Source: Forficula auricularia
Lineage: Eukaryota; Arthropoda; Insecta; Dermaptera; Forficulidae
Length of the DNA: 64,000 bases
NCBI GenBank assembly: GCA_024734495.1
Contig: JALMQS010000068.1
Coordinates: forward strand, 2,899,501 to 2,963,500
Reading direction: 5' to 3'
This document shows, piece by piece, positions 10,126 to 22,190 of the stretch. The notes under the pieces are model-generated. The model did not search any database. It was not told where the DNA came from and saw only the letters and a list, made by a program, of their open reading frames with translations. Position numbers and translations under genes: made by a program. How positions within the stretch are numbered: the stretch's first letter is position 1; every line of letters starts with the position of its first letter.

Positions 10126-11098
10126 ATACAACGACCTTATCGATCAAACGTCAAACCCCTCATTGTTACGCCGACGATAGCACTCTGCACGGCAAACCCT
10201 CACTCCCGAATAATCGAATCAATGTTGCCTCCTCAATTACTCTCGACCTAGACAAACTGAATAAATGGGGCTCTCAAAATTGAGTTAACTTTAATACAAA
10301 CAAGACTCAATGTTGTCTAATTTCTAGGCGCGAAAATAAAGATTTCCCTAATATTCACTTCGATTCGAATACCCTGAAAATGTGTGACAGCCTATCCATG
10401 TTGGGCGTCTCTGTCGCATCTGACCTGTCTTGGAATGAACACATCTCCTCTGTGGCGAAATCTGCAGCAAGGAAGATTGGCTACTTATTCAGGTACCAGC
10501 GATTTTACAAACCCCCACAACTTCTCACCATCTACAAGGCCCAAATCCGCCCCTGTCTCGAATACGGCTCTCATCTATGGAGAGGAGCCTCTAAATATTC
10601 TCTTGCTACCCTGGATGCAATTCAGAAACGAGCCGTCAGGCTAATTGACGATTCTACCCTCACCGACTCCCTCGACTCGCTGGCTCATCGAAGAAATGTC
10701 TCTGCCCTTTCCCTTTTCTATAGATACTATCACGGCAGGTGCTCTGATGAGATAAAATCAATAATTCCCCCCAAAGCATGCTTTGCACGTAGCACGCGTT
10801 TTGCCGACTCCTAACACTCTTTCGCGGTCAAATTAGAAAAGTGCCGGACCACTTCATTCGCCAATACGTATATCCCCATGACTTCAAGGAACTGGAACTC
10901 TCTCCCAGCCTCCATCTTTCCCAGCACCTATAATCTTCAATCCTTCAAAACCGGGGTACATAGACACCTACGTCTACACCCTCTCTCTTAATCAACTTTC
11001 CCTTCTCTTCGGTAATGCAAGGGTCTTTCGAGATCCATAGGAGCTGCATCATTACTGGTGCACCCCTTCTTGCATTCGATTGCATTAAAAAAAAAAAA
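10126..11098 (+). pseudogene. Jockey/CR1-like LINE reverse transcriptase, 5'-truncated and broken
   Basis: One frame from about 10126 to a stop at 10989-10991 encodes the C-terminal half of a LINE reverse transcriptase. It has HCYADDSTLHG (active site, Tyr at 10167), SMLGVSVASDLSWNEHI, the thumb motif YKAQIRPCLEYGSHLWRGAS, and QKRAVRLIDD near the C terminus. TGA at 10281-10283 and TAA at 10812-10814 are in-frame nonsense mutations. A 3' UTR follows, ending GATTGCATTAAAAAAAAAA at about 11098. The copy lacks everything upstream of the active site, typical of incomplete target-primed integration. A shorter copy of its 3' end lies at 62164-62427. Confidence 0.92.
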
Positions 11099-11462
11099 CA
11101 AGAATGCATAGAGCCATACCTACACAAAAAAGTTGCAACATCTACTCACTCTCACATCTTAGCAAAAAGAAATATATTAATTATATAGTTATAGTAGATC
11201 TAGAATCAATGGATAATTTCTAAGAAGAGGGAAATTTTGAAACGAGTTTTCCATCTAGTCTGGGATAAATATTTGTTTAATTTCAATCATAAGCGTTAAC
11301 CAGTCTAGTTGCATTTGTATTTTAAAATTTTTTCTATGAAATATAAAAATGTGTTCGTTAAGATTCGATTGTGACTACTAGTATTATATTTTGTTAAATT
11401 TATTTTTTAGTTTATTATATCTATATGACATCGTTTCTTTCTGATGTTATTGCATATCTTTA
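11099..11462. other. Unannotated AT-rich DNA
   Basis: Nothing recognised between the LINE tail and the next hAT element. Confidence 0.4.
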
Positions 11463-11470
11463 TTTGGTAT

Positions 11471-11561
11471 CAGGCCCGGATCGAATAGGTGCGGGGCCCG
11501 TTGCATTTTTTTTGCGGGGGCCCTCTCTATATATTAACAATTTAAATAAAATTCAAACTCA

Positions 11562-11627
<66 letters not shown>

Positions 11628-11977
11628 CAACTAGTTTCGCGTGCATATACCTGCATAGTAGTTTACGTACTTAGTGCAAAATCTATCTAATATAGGATTA
11701 TCCCGATTAAATTCAATACATTTGACATGAACTTTTACGGGTATCAGTTTTCTATATTATAAAGTATATATTATATAATAATAAACACATTAATAAATTT
11801 CATTCAGCAATGCGAACTTAAAATAAATATATTTTTAATTATATGAATAATTCATAATTTATCCATTATCGTCAAAAGCAATTTTCTTTAAATTTCGAAA
11901 TTTTTTTTTGTTCATTTTGATGGTAACGCGGGGCCCGATTGGGCCCAATCGCTCCAATCGCTCTTTATCCGGGCCTG
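11471..11977. mobile_element. Non-autonomous hAT element, family 2
   Basis: Starts CAGGCCCGGAT and ends ATCCGGGCCTG. A perfect 8-bp target duplication, TTTGGTAT, lies at 11463-11470 and 11978-11985. Subterminal GCGGGGCCCG appears in both halves. A TA microsatellite of about 60 bp occupies 11564-11626. No coding capacity at 507 bp. Confidence 0.9.
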
Positions 11978-11985
11978 TTTGGTAT

Positions 11986-12434
11986 AATTTATTATTGTGG
12001 TTTATTTTATTGTTGAGTTTGGTACTCAGAGAGTTTAATTGAAAAAAAAGTCAAAAAAGCATTTATTTATTTATTTGTTATTGACTTAATAATTGAAAAG
12101 AAGCTATTAATTCGGTAGGTTAATTGTTTTTTGCTGGCTGGCCAAATGGGCTTTTGCTCCCAAGGCTAAATTTTTTTCCTCTTTTTTTTTATAAAAAAAA
12201 ATGTGGAGTTAGTCCGTCTATGTGCCAAGAGATCGAGTGTGCCAGGAATTTTTGTTCGTCCCTGGATTAATTTCAGTGAGGCAAGAGAATGCTTGGAGAC
12301 TCCTATTTACCTATAGATGTCATAATCGAGATAGGATCGGATTTAAGCTTTAATATAGTGTAAGAAGTTGACTTGTCGTGAAATTGTTATGAAACAAGAA
12401 CCGAAACCTCGTATTGAGTTAATAATATTGCTTT
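11986..12434. other. Unannotated DNA
   Basis: Short T-rich tracts only; no feature recognised. Confidence 0.4.
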
Positions 12435-12442
12435 ATCTAATA

Positions 12443-13098
12443 CAGGGCTGTCCAACACGCGGCCCAGCACTGCAATGAATGCGGCCCAACATAAAATTAT
12501 AAAATTTCTTTAAAACATTAAGATTTTTATATACTTACTGGAAAACATATCTGATAGAATTGGAAATACTTTTTTTTGTTTTTAAAATAAGAAGAAATTG
12601 GAGAATCTCCCCAAAAATTTTCTAAAAATAAAAGGACAGAATTTAGTTTGAATGTGAAAAAATATAAATCAAGATTTCCGAAAAAATAATCACAATTTTG
12701 TCATATTTTGACTCTATTTTTTATTAGATATAAATATTTTTAATATAATGTTCCATCATTCGATCCATGGTAAATTTATAACAGGAATAGTAGGGAATTG
12801 GATAAAATAAAAAACGTAGTTTTTTTAATAACCTAGACGTTTCGTCAATTTTGTATCCGGTGAGGAAGTCAAAATAAATCAACGAAACGACTGGCTCGTT
12901 TAAAAAACTCTGTTTTTAATATTATCCAATTCCTACTATTCCTGTTATATCTTTTTAAGATGGATATCATTATTCTACATTATTCACTCTTTTTTTATTA
13001 AAAAATATTAATAGAATTAGAATATTTTATCTGCGGCCCGAGGCATTTGTTTTTACTTCAAATGCGGCCCTTGTAAGTCAAAAGGTTGGACTCTCCTG
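12443..13098. mobile_element. Non-autonomous hAT element, family 3
   Basis: Starts CAGGGCTGTCCAAC and ends GTTGGACTCTCCTG. A perfect 8-bp duplication, ATCTAATA, lies at 12435-12442 and 13099-13106. GCGGCCC words near both ends are usual for this hAT type. It contains a separate foldback at 12778-12949 that splits it, so the original element was about 480 bp. Confidence 0.9.
12778..12949. mobile_element. Foldback with hammerhead-relic centre, nested in hAT
   Basis: The arm ATAACAGGAATAGTAGGGAA recurs inverted ending near 12949. Between the arms, each strand contains a GACGAAACG-type or AACGAAACGAC-type word next to a GAGGAAGTC or GACTTCCTC, resembling two opposed decayed hammerhead cores. It must be younger than the hAT element that hosts it. 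Confidence 0.65.
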
Positions 13099-13106
13099 AT
13101 CTAATA

Positions 13107-15439
13107 CTTAAGGAGAGAAACAAAAGTAACTATCTTGTAAAACATTCGACTAAACATCGTTTCAGTTATCAACAATGTGAGATGCTCATAATAAACCAAC
13201 GAATTTATAAAGTTTTGCCATCAGTTGGAGACTAACTTAAATGATCCACTGAAACGAACAATGAAACACGAAAGTTGCTGATTAGCATAATATTCTGTCT
13301 TCCTGTTCTGCTAAATATCCAGATGTATATTTATTTAGTTTGAAATGGTTAATCATAATAAAATTATGATAATAAATTGCGTTCGCCTGAAAGGGAAATA
13401 AATGATTTATTATATAATTTTCCAATAGCCCGGAAGGGAGTTATCAAATTGGATGGATAGATGGATGGGTTTTAAGAGGCAGTTTTCGGTCACTGTGTCT
13501 GTGGAGCATAGGTAAGTATATTCTATCGAGACAGTCAACTAGTTTATTATGGTTTGTTCAGTTAAAAACATAAATATAATATATGTAACTACCTACTTTT
13601 TTTAAAAGATGCAGTTATATTTCCATAGTAGTTTTAGATAATATTATTTAACTCGTTTTGATTAATAATTCCCACCTATTAAGACCTGAAAACCAGAAAT
13701 GGAGTTTCTAATTTACAAATTCTTTGTTTAGCATGTAAATTAATTTATGAATTTCTAAAACTATAAAATTAAATCAAATTTAATTCATGAGAATAGATAA
13801 TTACTAAAGTTCATTCTTTTCTTTATTTGGAGTTGGAATATTGATAGCTATTAACAAATTTCTAAATTTTGATTTCTTGATTCCTCTCAAAACATATGAC
13901 TTTATTTCTTTAATGAAAGCATCAATAATATTTTCTATAATGCTTTTTCGAACTTGAATAATATTTAGACTCTTTTTAAAAAAAATTAATATGATAATAT
14001 AAATTATTCTTGAAATTAAAGAGGTCCTTTCGCTGACAATGTTAAATAAAAAATATTAGATTATAACTTAATTTTTTATAATAGTTTAAGTTTCTATCTA
14101 TGCTTTGGAGAAGTTTGAATCACACATTAGCGAGCAAATTTTTGAAAATGTAAACATTTTCTCAGAGTCTTATGGAAAATTAAAAACTTGACTCTTTCTC
14201 TTGAATTATACTACTATAAGTTGAAGAGATAAAGTTAAAAATAAAATACTAAAAATTAGGTTTATGAAACATACATTTTTTTGCAATAAAATATATGATT
14301 GACCGACGAATTTACTTAGATATTTACTTTAAAAAATCACATAAGTGCTATGTTTTGAAGTAAACATAAGCAGTATTAACACAACACATTGCCAAATCAT
14401 ACAAGATTTATTATCAGCTGATTTGAATAAATCAAACTAACTTTTGTATTTAATTATTTTTTTATAATTGCTTTTATTTCAAACATTTACGGTTTTCATA
14501 GATATTATTATTATTTTTTTATTTTAATTCAAAATTATTTTAAATTTAATCAAATAATTTTTCGTTTCATTTTTTAAATATTTTCATTGATAATGGCTAT
14601 AATTCGATTCAATTCAGCCCATCGATCTTTTAAAATTGATGTTAACATAACACGTTTTTCCCTAACCCACTCTATCCGAAATAGTTTTTTTTAACATATG
14701 CTATCCAAAACCTAAAGCAGATTCATTGAGAAATGTTTTATTCTTAATAACAATATTAACCATATCTATGTATGTCCCAGTATTTCACATAAAACAGAAC
14801 TAGTCAAATGAATAGAAATACAAACAATACAACTGTAATTAATATCGTCACCCATATGCTCGAATGTGCAAATTTTCCTTTTTTTACTAAAATCATTATC
14901 ATTACAACGTTTGACTTACTTTCTATGCCTAAGACATACTTAAATATGATAGAATGATTAAATGACACGAAAACATGAGCCCACTATTTCAGGAATGTAT
15001 TAAATATTATTATAAAGAAATTTTACATAACTTAAAACAAGATTTTTGCACATTCTTGTTTCTGGCATAAGGACGAGGATATGTCGTCTCCAGCCGTTAG
15101 TCTCTTATACTGTCACCTATTCAAGAACTAACCTGATTAAAACTGTCATGTGTGAGCTATTCTTGGATTGTTGAATGTCTGAGATTGTTGTCTGTTAGCT
15201 ACGAATTCACTATACTTGTTGCTTGCATTTCATTGGAAATGAATTACTAAAGTTATACTCCTGTTTTAGAACGTACACTGATGAATCATGACATGGATAG
15301 ATAGGTACATTAGCATTATCAGTAAATTCTTGAAATATTTCGGAAATATTAATCAAAACATCGTATAAAATAATTAATGAACAAGGTAATTTCTCTGGTG
15401 GTAAAATATATTCTGCACTCCTTGTTCGACTTCTTTTCA
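13107..15439. other. Unannotated AT-rich DNA with one strong donor-like site
   Basis: No coding region or repeat recognised in 2.3 kb. Near 13506-13519 the plus strand reads CATAG/GTAAGTATA, a near-consensus 5' splice site, preceded by about 80 bp of less AT-biased sequence (13430-13511). Without transcripts this is only a candidate. Confidence 0.35.
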
Positions 15440-15925
15440 TTGGTACACAAGAACACCTTGATTATTAGAAGTGGAGAACCAACAGGCTGGTCTTATGACT
15501 TGGAGTCCACCTTGACACCCAGTCTATACCTCGGTGTGTCTCCGCCTGAATCTCTACGTGTGCATATGTTTGTGTGTCGGTGTGAAGATGACAATATGGC
15601 TGTCGCGTGTGTTTAATATTCTTTAGCCGCGACGGTCGCGGACCAATGGCGACGCGCGACCACACCCTCTTGCATCGCCATTGGTCCGCGCCAGTGATGG
15701 CTACATGGACGACGTCACAGCCACCGGGTGGGTCTGCATCCTACACTCCTTTTTCTTTTTATGATTTTTTACTTGAAATCAAACGGCCACGCCCACCGTC
15801 ATTACGTGTCTCAGCAAGACGCATAGCGACAGCGGGCCACACTTGGATCGACCATCATCCGAAGACAACACAGCCCAGTCAGTCCCCCTGAACACTAATC
15901 ACAAATATCCCTCCCATCTATCCAG
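15440..15925 (+). promoter_or_regulatory. CpG-rich promoter-like island and possible 5' noncoding exon
   Basis: Base composition shifts sharply from AT-rich to mixed with many CG dinucleotides (for example around 15627-15660 and 15810-15835). Two CCAAT boxes in opposite orientation sit in a 16-bp inverted repeat, and an ACGTCA half-CRE lies at 15712-15717. The island ends with TATCCAG/GTGCGTAGG at 15925/15926, a plausible 5' splice donor. Open frames on both strands here share no known family. The most economical reading is a promoter plus untranslated first exon of a plus-strand gene whose coding exons lie outside or far away. A GC-richer transposon fragment is the alternative. Confidence 0.4.
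15637..15690. promoter_or_regulatory. Perfect 16-bp inverted CCAAT repeat
   Basis: CGCGGACCAATGGCGA (15637-15652) and its exact inverse TCGCCATTGGTCCGCG (15675-15690) are separated by 22 bp. CCAAT is the NF-Y recognition sequence. Two facing sites within a CpG-rich stretch are typical of promoters. Confidence 0.55.
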
Positions 15926-15944
15926 GTGCGTAGGTCCCTCTCTC

Positions 15945-16440
15945 TAAATATATAATTTGATAAAAAAGTGAACAATTTTCAAAACTCTGTACACTTTTCA
16001 AAATTGAAAATATTTTCTTACCGAGATTAGCAGAGATAAGGGAAAATCAATGACGGTGTTCTATGCTTAAGGTAGTTGTTTCACCATATGGGTTTTCTTA
16101 GGATTTTTTTGAAATTTAGATAGATTATTATTTACATACTTCTGCATCCATTGGTGGCAAAACGAAATTGATGAACAATATAGTTCCAGAGATATTAAAT
16201 TCCAAAGATAGAGTTTTTCAGACTCTTTAACATTGCACTATAAGGGATATCGGAAAGCTTACATACATATTTAATTATAATTAAGAAACTCTTCTTACGA
16301 TGATTATAAAAAACTAAGCCAACATTAAACAATAACTAATACATTTTTTAAGAAAATTTTAATTCATAGTTACAAGACAGTTTCTGAGATAATAATGAAT
16401 AAATAATGAAAAATTTACACTAAAAACAAGCTGGCAACAA
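15945..16440. other. Unannotated AT-rich DNA
   Basis: No feature recognised downstream of the CpG island. Confidence 0.4.
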
Positions 16441-16454
16441 CGCATTTATTTAAC

Positions 16455-16578
16455 CTAAAAAGTGGGTTAACTTTAGTACTTTTTTGACGTTTTTTTGCTT
16501 CAGCCATTGTCCCAACAGCTTTCAATCGTTTATTAAGGACGTCTTGTTTTATAAATCTCCCATTATAATGCACTTTAT
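16455..16578 (-). CDS. Possible coding exon, unidentified protein
   Basis: On the minus strand an open frame of about 70 codons spans roughly 16645-16425. The part from 16578 to 16455 is bounded by TTTCAG/A and TTTTTAG/GTTAAA, which could be splice sites. It encodes KVHYNGRFIKQDVLNKRLKA, followed by a Lys-rich stretch including MAEAKKRQKSTKVNP. ACAATGGCTGAAG inside would be a good initiation context. I do not recognise the protein; the basic composition would suit a nucleic-acid-associated or short first exon. It could also be chance. Confidence 0.22.
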
Positions 16579-16764
16579 CTGAAATTTCTATGATAAAATT
16601 TATACAAGCTCGGACAGTGTTGCCAGATTTGTCAAACGAGCACGGGATTGGCTAGTAGTGGTACATCAACAGCAAAAAGTTTTGGGCTTATGAATTATGA
16701 ATTCTTATTGTCTGTTCTATATACTCTAGTATTAACTTTTTGCTAGTAGGTATTGTCGCGAAAC

Positions 16765-16848
16765 AACTAATGCAAATAAATAACATATATATCTACCCGT
16801 ATATAATTTTATTTATGTTTATTTGCATCAATCATAGGACAACCTTAT
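16765..16848. mobile_element. Foldback family TTTATTTGCATCAA, divergent copy
   Basis: ATGCAAATAAATAACATA faces TATGTTTATTTGCATCAATC followed by GGACAACC. Better copies lie at 20431-20540 and 56347-56462. Confidence 0.5.
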
Positions 16849-17425
16849 TAATTTACTCTTTAAAAAATATCCCAATTTTTGCCTAGACGTTAGAGGAAGA
16901 TTTGACCAAGAAAAATGCAGCTTATTAATATAAATTCTTGCACCAATTTTCAGCTCATCAGCTTTAATCGTTCACTATCTGATTAATGATCCGATTTTTT
17001 CTCATTTAACCACATGCACAGTCCAAAATGTAATCACTTCTTTCTTTTAAAATTAATAACATTTTGACACTATAACTAACTTTCTACCACCTTCAGTTTT
17101 TTGTTTGTTTTTTAATCGCGCTGAGTATGGGAATTCTGAAGCACACACACATTCAAACAGAAAACATGCTTGAAAATGATTTTTCTCCACATATTCCACT
17201 TTTAAAAATTAAGAAAAAAATAAAAAATAAAAATTATTGGGAAATATTCCGGCTTTTCACCGAGAGTAGATACCAAGAATAGTATCTACCTACCTATATC
17301 TACATATTCTGCTTGTAGGAGATCTTTAAAAGTATAATGTCTGATTTTATAAATAAATCATTTATTTTTTGTTCTTTTTGACTCGTAAGAATATTATATT
17401 CAAATATTAATTGTTTAATGTTAAC

Positions 17426-17586
17426 CGAGAGGTGAACCGCGATTGGAATTAGGTGTACACGTCTTTGGAATTATGTGGAATTATTTTGGAATTCATTAGA
17501 TAATTCCCCTTCATCTATTGTCTTCTACTTGGAAATGAAAGTGGAGGTAGGTGTACACGATATTAGGTCTCGGTTCACACTCCTCG
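17426..17586. mobile_element. MITE with CGAGGGGTGAACCGCGA ends, copy A
   Basis: The 161-bp element with inverted ends is flanked by a perfect 8-bp duplication ATGTTAAC (17418-17425 and 17587-17594). Near the ends are GTGTACAC words. It is one of four copies in the window (28091, 29549 and 49971), each with an 8-bp duplication. No coding capacity. Confidence 0.9.
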
Positions 17587-17594
17587 ATGTTAAC

Positions 17595-19045
17595 TATGAA
17601 AATTGTCTATTGTTATCTTTGGGGTTGTTTATGTCCACTAATCTCTTTAAGTTTGGGGAATTGCCCACGGGAAGAGGGGAAGTGGCAGATTTTTGGAGGT
17701 CCGTCTCTGATCAGCCTGTAGGTACTTTGAAGGGAGTACTAGTCGCTAATAGAAAATTACCAAATTCATAAAATTTAAGGACCCCATGACTTGAAAAAGT
17801 TTTCATTTTATCCCCCAATTTTTTTTATTTTCAAAATTTAAAATTAAAATTTAGATTATATTTGATGATGGGTATTTGGTTTAAATCTCCATTATATGCA
17901 TCACAAAATACTAGCATTAGCTTTTTATTTGTGATTAAATAAATTTAAATAATTTCAATTGAATTTTTAAGTTATTCAGAAATTAAGTTTTAACGAGTAT
18001 TTATTAGATAACTTAATAATTAATTATTAACTTTATAACAAAATCTAGATTAATTATCATGGATTATAATCTTGGAATCTTTAAGAAAGAGATAGAAATA
18101 TTTCATTTTAAAAAATATGTATTAATTGTTTTTAATTCGACACGATATATTAAATTTAATTTGCATTCAATTTTGTATGACATACACGGTGTCCTTTCTT
18201 TTTCTTTCTTCGTTTTTCTACCGGCACATCTTAAGTGAGTACACATTATAATTTACCGAACAATTCTTAGAATCGTCCTAAAGAAATAAATCAAAGATGA
18301 TGTGTTTTCGATAAGACGTTTTTAATTAAATTTTAATTGAATTAATTTATTTACACTTACAGGATGTCTGGATGAAACTAAAATGACTCTTTAATTTGTT
18401 TCCTTAATTTATTTTTCTGTGACTTAAAAATAAGAAAAGTACCTAACCTATATATTTAATGCAGATTATTTAAAAAATAGAACAATTAGACATCACTATT
18501 AATAGTTTGCTAAAAGCGTGAAGTTGAGAAAAAAATTCTGACCTGACTTGTTCGGACCAGAAAGAAGACTTTAACTAACTTTTGATTGTTAAAATATTCA
18601 CTACCTGAGAAATTAATTTATTTAAATTTTTATCAGGATTTGAAAAGTGAATTTATTATTTTATATTAGAACTGCGTGAGTGTGACTGTTGAAAAAATAA
18701 AACTCCTTCGACAATACATAACGTACCCTACCATTCATCTATTAAATGGTACTCTCTTGTATGTAGTGAATCAATATAAGACTGATTTTTAAATAGAAAT
18801 AAATATCTTTTGTGGTCCTTTCAAATATTTATGTTTTAGAATTTGGAGGAAAAAGACTTTCAGTTGAATATGAAGAAAACGTTCATCAATTTTTTCATCT
18901 GTTATCCAAACAAATTATTCCATAGCAAACAAAAATGATTTTTCTCGAAAGTACCTGCATTAAACCATTTCCCTAAAGTCTACATATTTTTAAATCGAAG
19001 GATTGCCCACATAGAATGGGTTCGATTTGAGAGGGGAATTTGTAG
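17595..19045. other. Unannotated AT-rich DNA
   Basis: A 98-residue open frame (17475-17771) overlaps the MITE and continues into less AT-biased sequence to 17760, but shows no domain or family. The rest holds nothing recognisable. Confidence 0.35.
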
Positions 19046-19048
19046 TCT

Positions 19049-19307
19049 CCATGGGCGTAATTAGGAAGGGGGAAAGGGGGGGGAGTGCTCCTCTACAAAA
19101 CTAACCCCCCCTTAGAAAAATCCAAACTTCATTATTATGAGGCATCACTTATGTATTTCTCATTAAATTATTTCGTCACTTCCAAAATTTGTCAATTCTA
19201 CTAAAAAGTTAGTTGATCTCTAATCGGATTTCCGAAATTGAAACTTTGTGGTGGCTAATCAGCTGGCCGACTGACCCCCTAGGTAAACTCCCTAACTACG
19301 CCAAAGG
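19049..19307. mobile_element. MITE with GGGCGTAATTAGG ends
   Basis: The left end TGGGCGTAATTAGG and the right end CCTAACTACGCCA are inverted and followed inward by G-rich and C-rich runs. The target duplication is unclear (TAGTCT versus TAGACT), so boundaries are approximate. Probably a small DNA transposon, possibly hAT. Confidence 0.5.
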
Positions 19308-19586
19308 TAGACTCATAGCCCTCGACTGCAGAATCTTAATTAAAATTAAAAATAATACATGTTCAACAAGATTTTAAAAGACATTATTCGGCGTTATCCT
19401 CCTACTCAATGAAATATCTAGATACTTTTATGTTTACGGAGATGGCTCAAATTTTTTTTACGACTTTGACAAATGGGCTATCTGCAGATGATTAAACTCT
19501 AACTATATGCTGAATTTCAAGTATTTAATTTTTATAACTTAAAAGCTACAGACTTGTGACAAAGTCTGAACATAAGGGATATGTAG

Positions 19587-19692
19587 TAGGTTGATGGAGA
19601 TTATCAGCCAAAGTGGGATGCATCGGGTTATTTTTCTGGAAGTTTTATTGAACCCAGTGAATCCCACTTTGGCTGATATCTCCATCAACCCA
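19587..19692. mobile_element. Short foldback element
   Basis: GGTTGATGGAGATTATCAGC to GTGGGAT (about 35 bp) recurs inverted at 19660-19692, with about 40 bp between. No coding or hammerhead motif. Confidence 0.65.
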
Positions 19693-19699
19693 GTATAAT

Positions 19700-20425
19700 T
19701 TCATCACACCCACGAATTCCAACAACATTTATAAGGAATATATTTTTATTATTTTTTGATACAAAACTCAAAAATATATAATTTCGAATTTAAAATGAAA
19801 TAATTTTTTGAAAAATATTATAAAATAACATATACATACGTAATCTGCAATGTCTACAAAATATAAAACAAAATTAAACCTGTTGAGCTTGATTTTTTTT
19901 GGTCCCCAATTCTGAAACCTTTTATAATTGCAGCCAATCAAGCCATGTATCTGTCGGTAACGAATTGTACAGCTCGAGATCTTCATGCCTATAGCCGGTC
20001 GAAAGTTAAGTCACCTACTGACTGGCCTTGGGACAGCGATTACAACTCGACAAAGAGTCTAAAACAAACAAGATAATTTATTCTTGAACAGCTAGGGATT
20101 TCTTTACTAAGGGATACCGATAAACAATTTTTTAGTGTCTCGAATTGGATAATTTTATTCATAATTGACTGGTTCGGGGATAGATATAGTGTGAATAGAG
20201 AGTTTGTTTTCATATTTTTTTTTTAATTAATTTTTGTATAATTTGTTTAATCCCTTGCTATCAGATCCGAAAGAAATTCTCATCACAATTTCCATCATAA
20301 AAAATGATCACCAAAGTCTCAAATAGAAAATTTTGCTATTCATACGTTAGAAGTTTTTTTTTAGAGCCGGATTGATATATTGGATTGGAGGAAGGCAGTC
20401 CATAAATAAATAAGAGACTTCATAA
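19700..20425. other. Unannotated DNA
   Basis: Sequence at 19925-20040 is less AT-biased, but no gene or repeat was recognised. Confidence 0.35.
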
Positions 20426-20430
20426 GGCGT

Positions 20431-20540
20431 AACAAAGAGGTTATCCTCTGCTTGATGCAAATTAACATACTCACATATAATATATCAAAAATATATGTGT
20501 GTATGTTTATTTGCATCAATCGACAACCTCTTTGTTTCTC
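20431..20540. mobile_element. Foldback family TTTATTTGCATCAA, copy
   Basis: AACAAAGAGGTTATCCTCTG and CTTGATGCAAATTAACATA face their inverse, GACAACCTCTTTGTT preceded by TATGTTTATTTGCATCAATC. Centre is AT-rich. Immediately right is CAACTCTGCTCGTCTCGG, a word shared in similar form with 26926 and 8190. Confidence 0.75.
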
Positions 20541-20544
20541 TTTA

Positions 20545-21095
20545 TCAACAACTCTGCTCGTCTCGGAAAAATAAAAACTTTTTAATTAAATAAGATACTA
20601 CTTCCAAAAAATAATATTTATTGGAAATGTTTTCCCCTTATAATATTATTTCGAAACTGACGTTCTTCGTTTTTTTCATGCCTTCTATAAATTTTTTTGA
20701 TGAGAATTTAAGAGAATTTTTAATACAAGGCTGGGCTGATTTTTTAACTTTTTTTTAGTCCCTACCTTATTTCATTTAGTGGCAATTATTCTACTCCACT
20801 GATCACTCTTGTGAAAAATTGCCACAAATTGCTGTCATTTGTTGACGTCGAAATTGCTAAAAATCGTTCAATTTTTGGTTTTCGTCTCAGTCTAAATGGA
20901 ACTTTAATTATGAATGATTTTCTTACAAATTGGGTTACTACACTCCTGCTACAGCTTCAGAGCATTCAGACCAATGATGATGAAAGACACAATCAACTAA
21001 ATTATTTTGCCCTCAATTTAAGAGTAGTAGTTCTTTAAAAAAAAATTCGAATCCATTATTATTTCATTCTATCAAATCATAATTAGGCTAATTTT
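20545..21095. other. Unannotated DNA
   Basis: A 75-residue open frame at 20811-21038 has no recognisable domain. Nothing else seen. Confidence 0.35.
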
Positions 21096-21097
21096 GC

Positions 21098-21406
21098 AGG
21101 GCATTAAATTTCGTTGAAAATCAACTGGTGTGCCCGCCACATGACTTTCACTTCTTCTTCTTCGAAATTCTACTTACAATTTTACCCTTTCAATTTATCC
21201 TTTACAGTTGTTCAATTATGATGAAAAAATAGCCATCACAGTACTTGCTTAGCCTAGCGAGTTTTAAGAAAATATTTTTTATTTTTTTTATTTTGACTGA
21301 AACACTTTGATAGAAAAGGGAAAACTGGTAGTATATGATTTCAAAGAAGAGAAGTTGAAATTGGTGTATGTCATGTAGTGCGCCCACTAGTTGATTTTTA
21401 ATCCCC
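21098..21406. mobile_element. MITE with AATCAACTRGTGKGC inverted ends
   Basis: AAATCAACTGGTGTGCCCGC near the left end faces GCGCCCACTAGTTGATTTTT near the right end, both beside a (CA)TGAC word. About 310 bp, non-coding. Target duplication not clear. Confidence 0.65.
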
Positions 21407-21409
21407 TAC

Positions 21410-22150
21410 AAACTGACAATTCGATAGAGTGAAATTACAATGGATGGATTTTTTTTTAATGAACCATTCATTAAAATTAAATGCACCCCTTGTTTAAGAA
21501 TTATTTTTTATACATATAGGTACCTACTACAAGATTACCTTATATAAATGGAAGAAAAAATGGTTACTTCCAAATTAAACACTCTAATGTGCATGTGTGG
21601 AGAGTGGGTACATAAACATGAACCGTTTGTGCTTAATGCCTAGATCACAGAAATCAAAGCTAGAAATCAAATTATTAATTAGAACCCTTGTAATAAATGT
21701 ATTTCAAATTAATAAATTGGAGGGGTTTTATCATTGTTTTATGAATTTGTTCATTAAAAAACAAAAAATCGTGTTAGTGGTCCACTGAATTTAAAATCCT
21801 AATTTTAGTTGTCGTGAGATCCCCGAAAGAATTTGATGACCGCTGCTTTGAATTGTTAAGGTACAAAATTAGTACATCGCTTCGTTTATTTTAAGGTTTT
21901 CGACATTTTTTCAAAAATTACTCGATTTATTATTTCTATTTATTTATTTATTTGAAATTTTCTTTGTTTACCAAGAATATTTTTTAATGAGGTATATATT
22001 TTATTCTAATTGAAATCAAGATTGAGAATTAACTAGATTTCCTTTAAAAACGGTTAATAAGGATATTTTTTTTAGCAAACATTAATAAAATTATTTTCTT
22101 CTTTTCTCAGATTTTCTGATGTGGCCGAGTTTATACACGCATATATGTAT
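21410..22150. other. Unannotated DNA
   Basis: No feature recognised. Confidence 0.35.
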
Positions 22151-22157
22151 GTATTTT

Positions 22158-22190
22158 AATTAATAGAGTAAAGGGTGTGTATAGTTATAA
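22158..22190 (+). mobile_element. Left-end fragment of the 1110-1477 element
   Basis: AATAGAGTAAAGGGTGTGTA repeats the left end of the hammerhead-bearing insertion at 1110. The remainder is not evident downstream. Confidence 0.55.

Noticed and set aside
11425..11634. Open frame ending in a long Tyr-Ile repeat
   Set aside because: It translates a TA microsatellite inside a hAT element.
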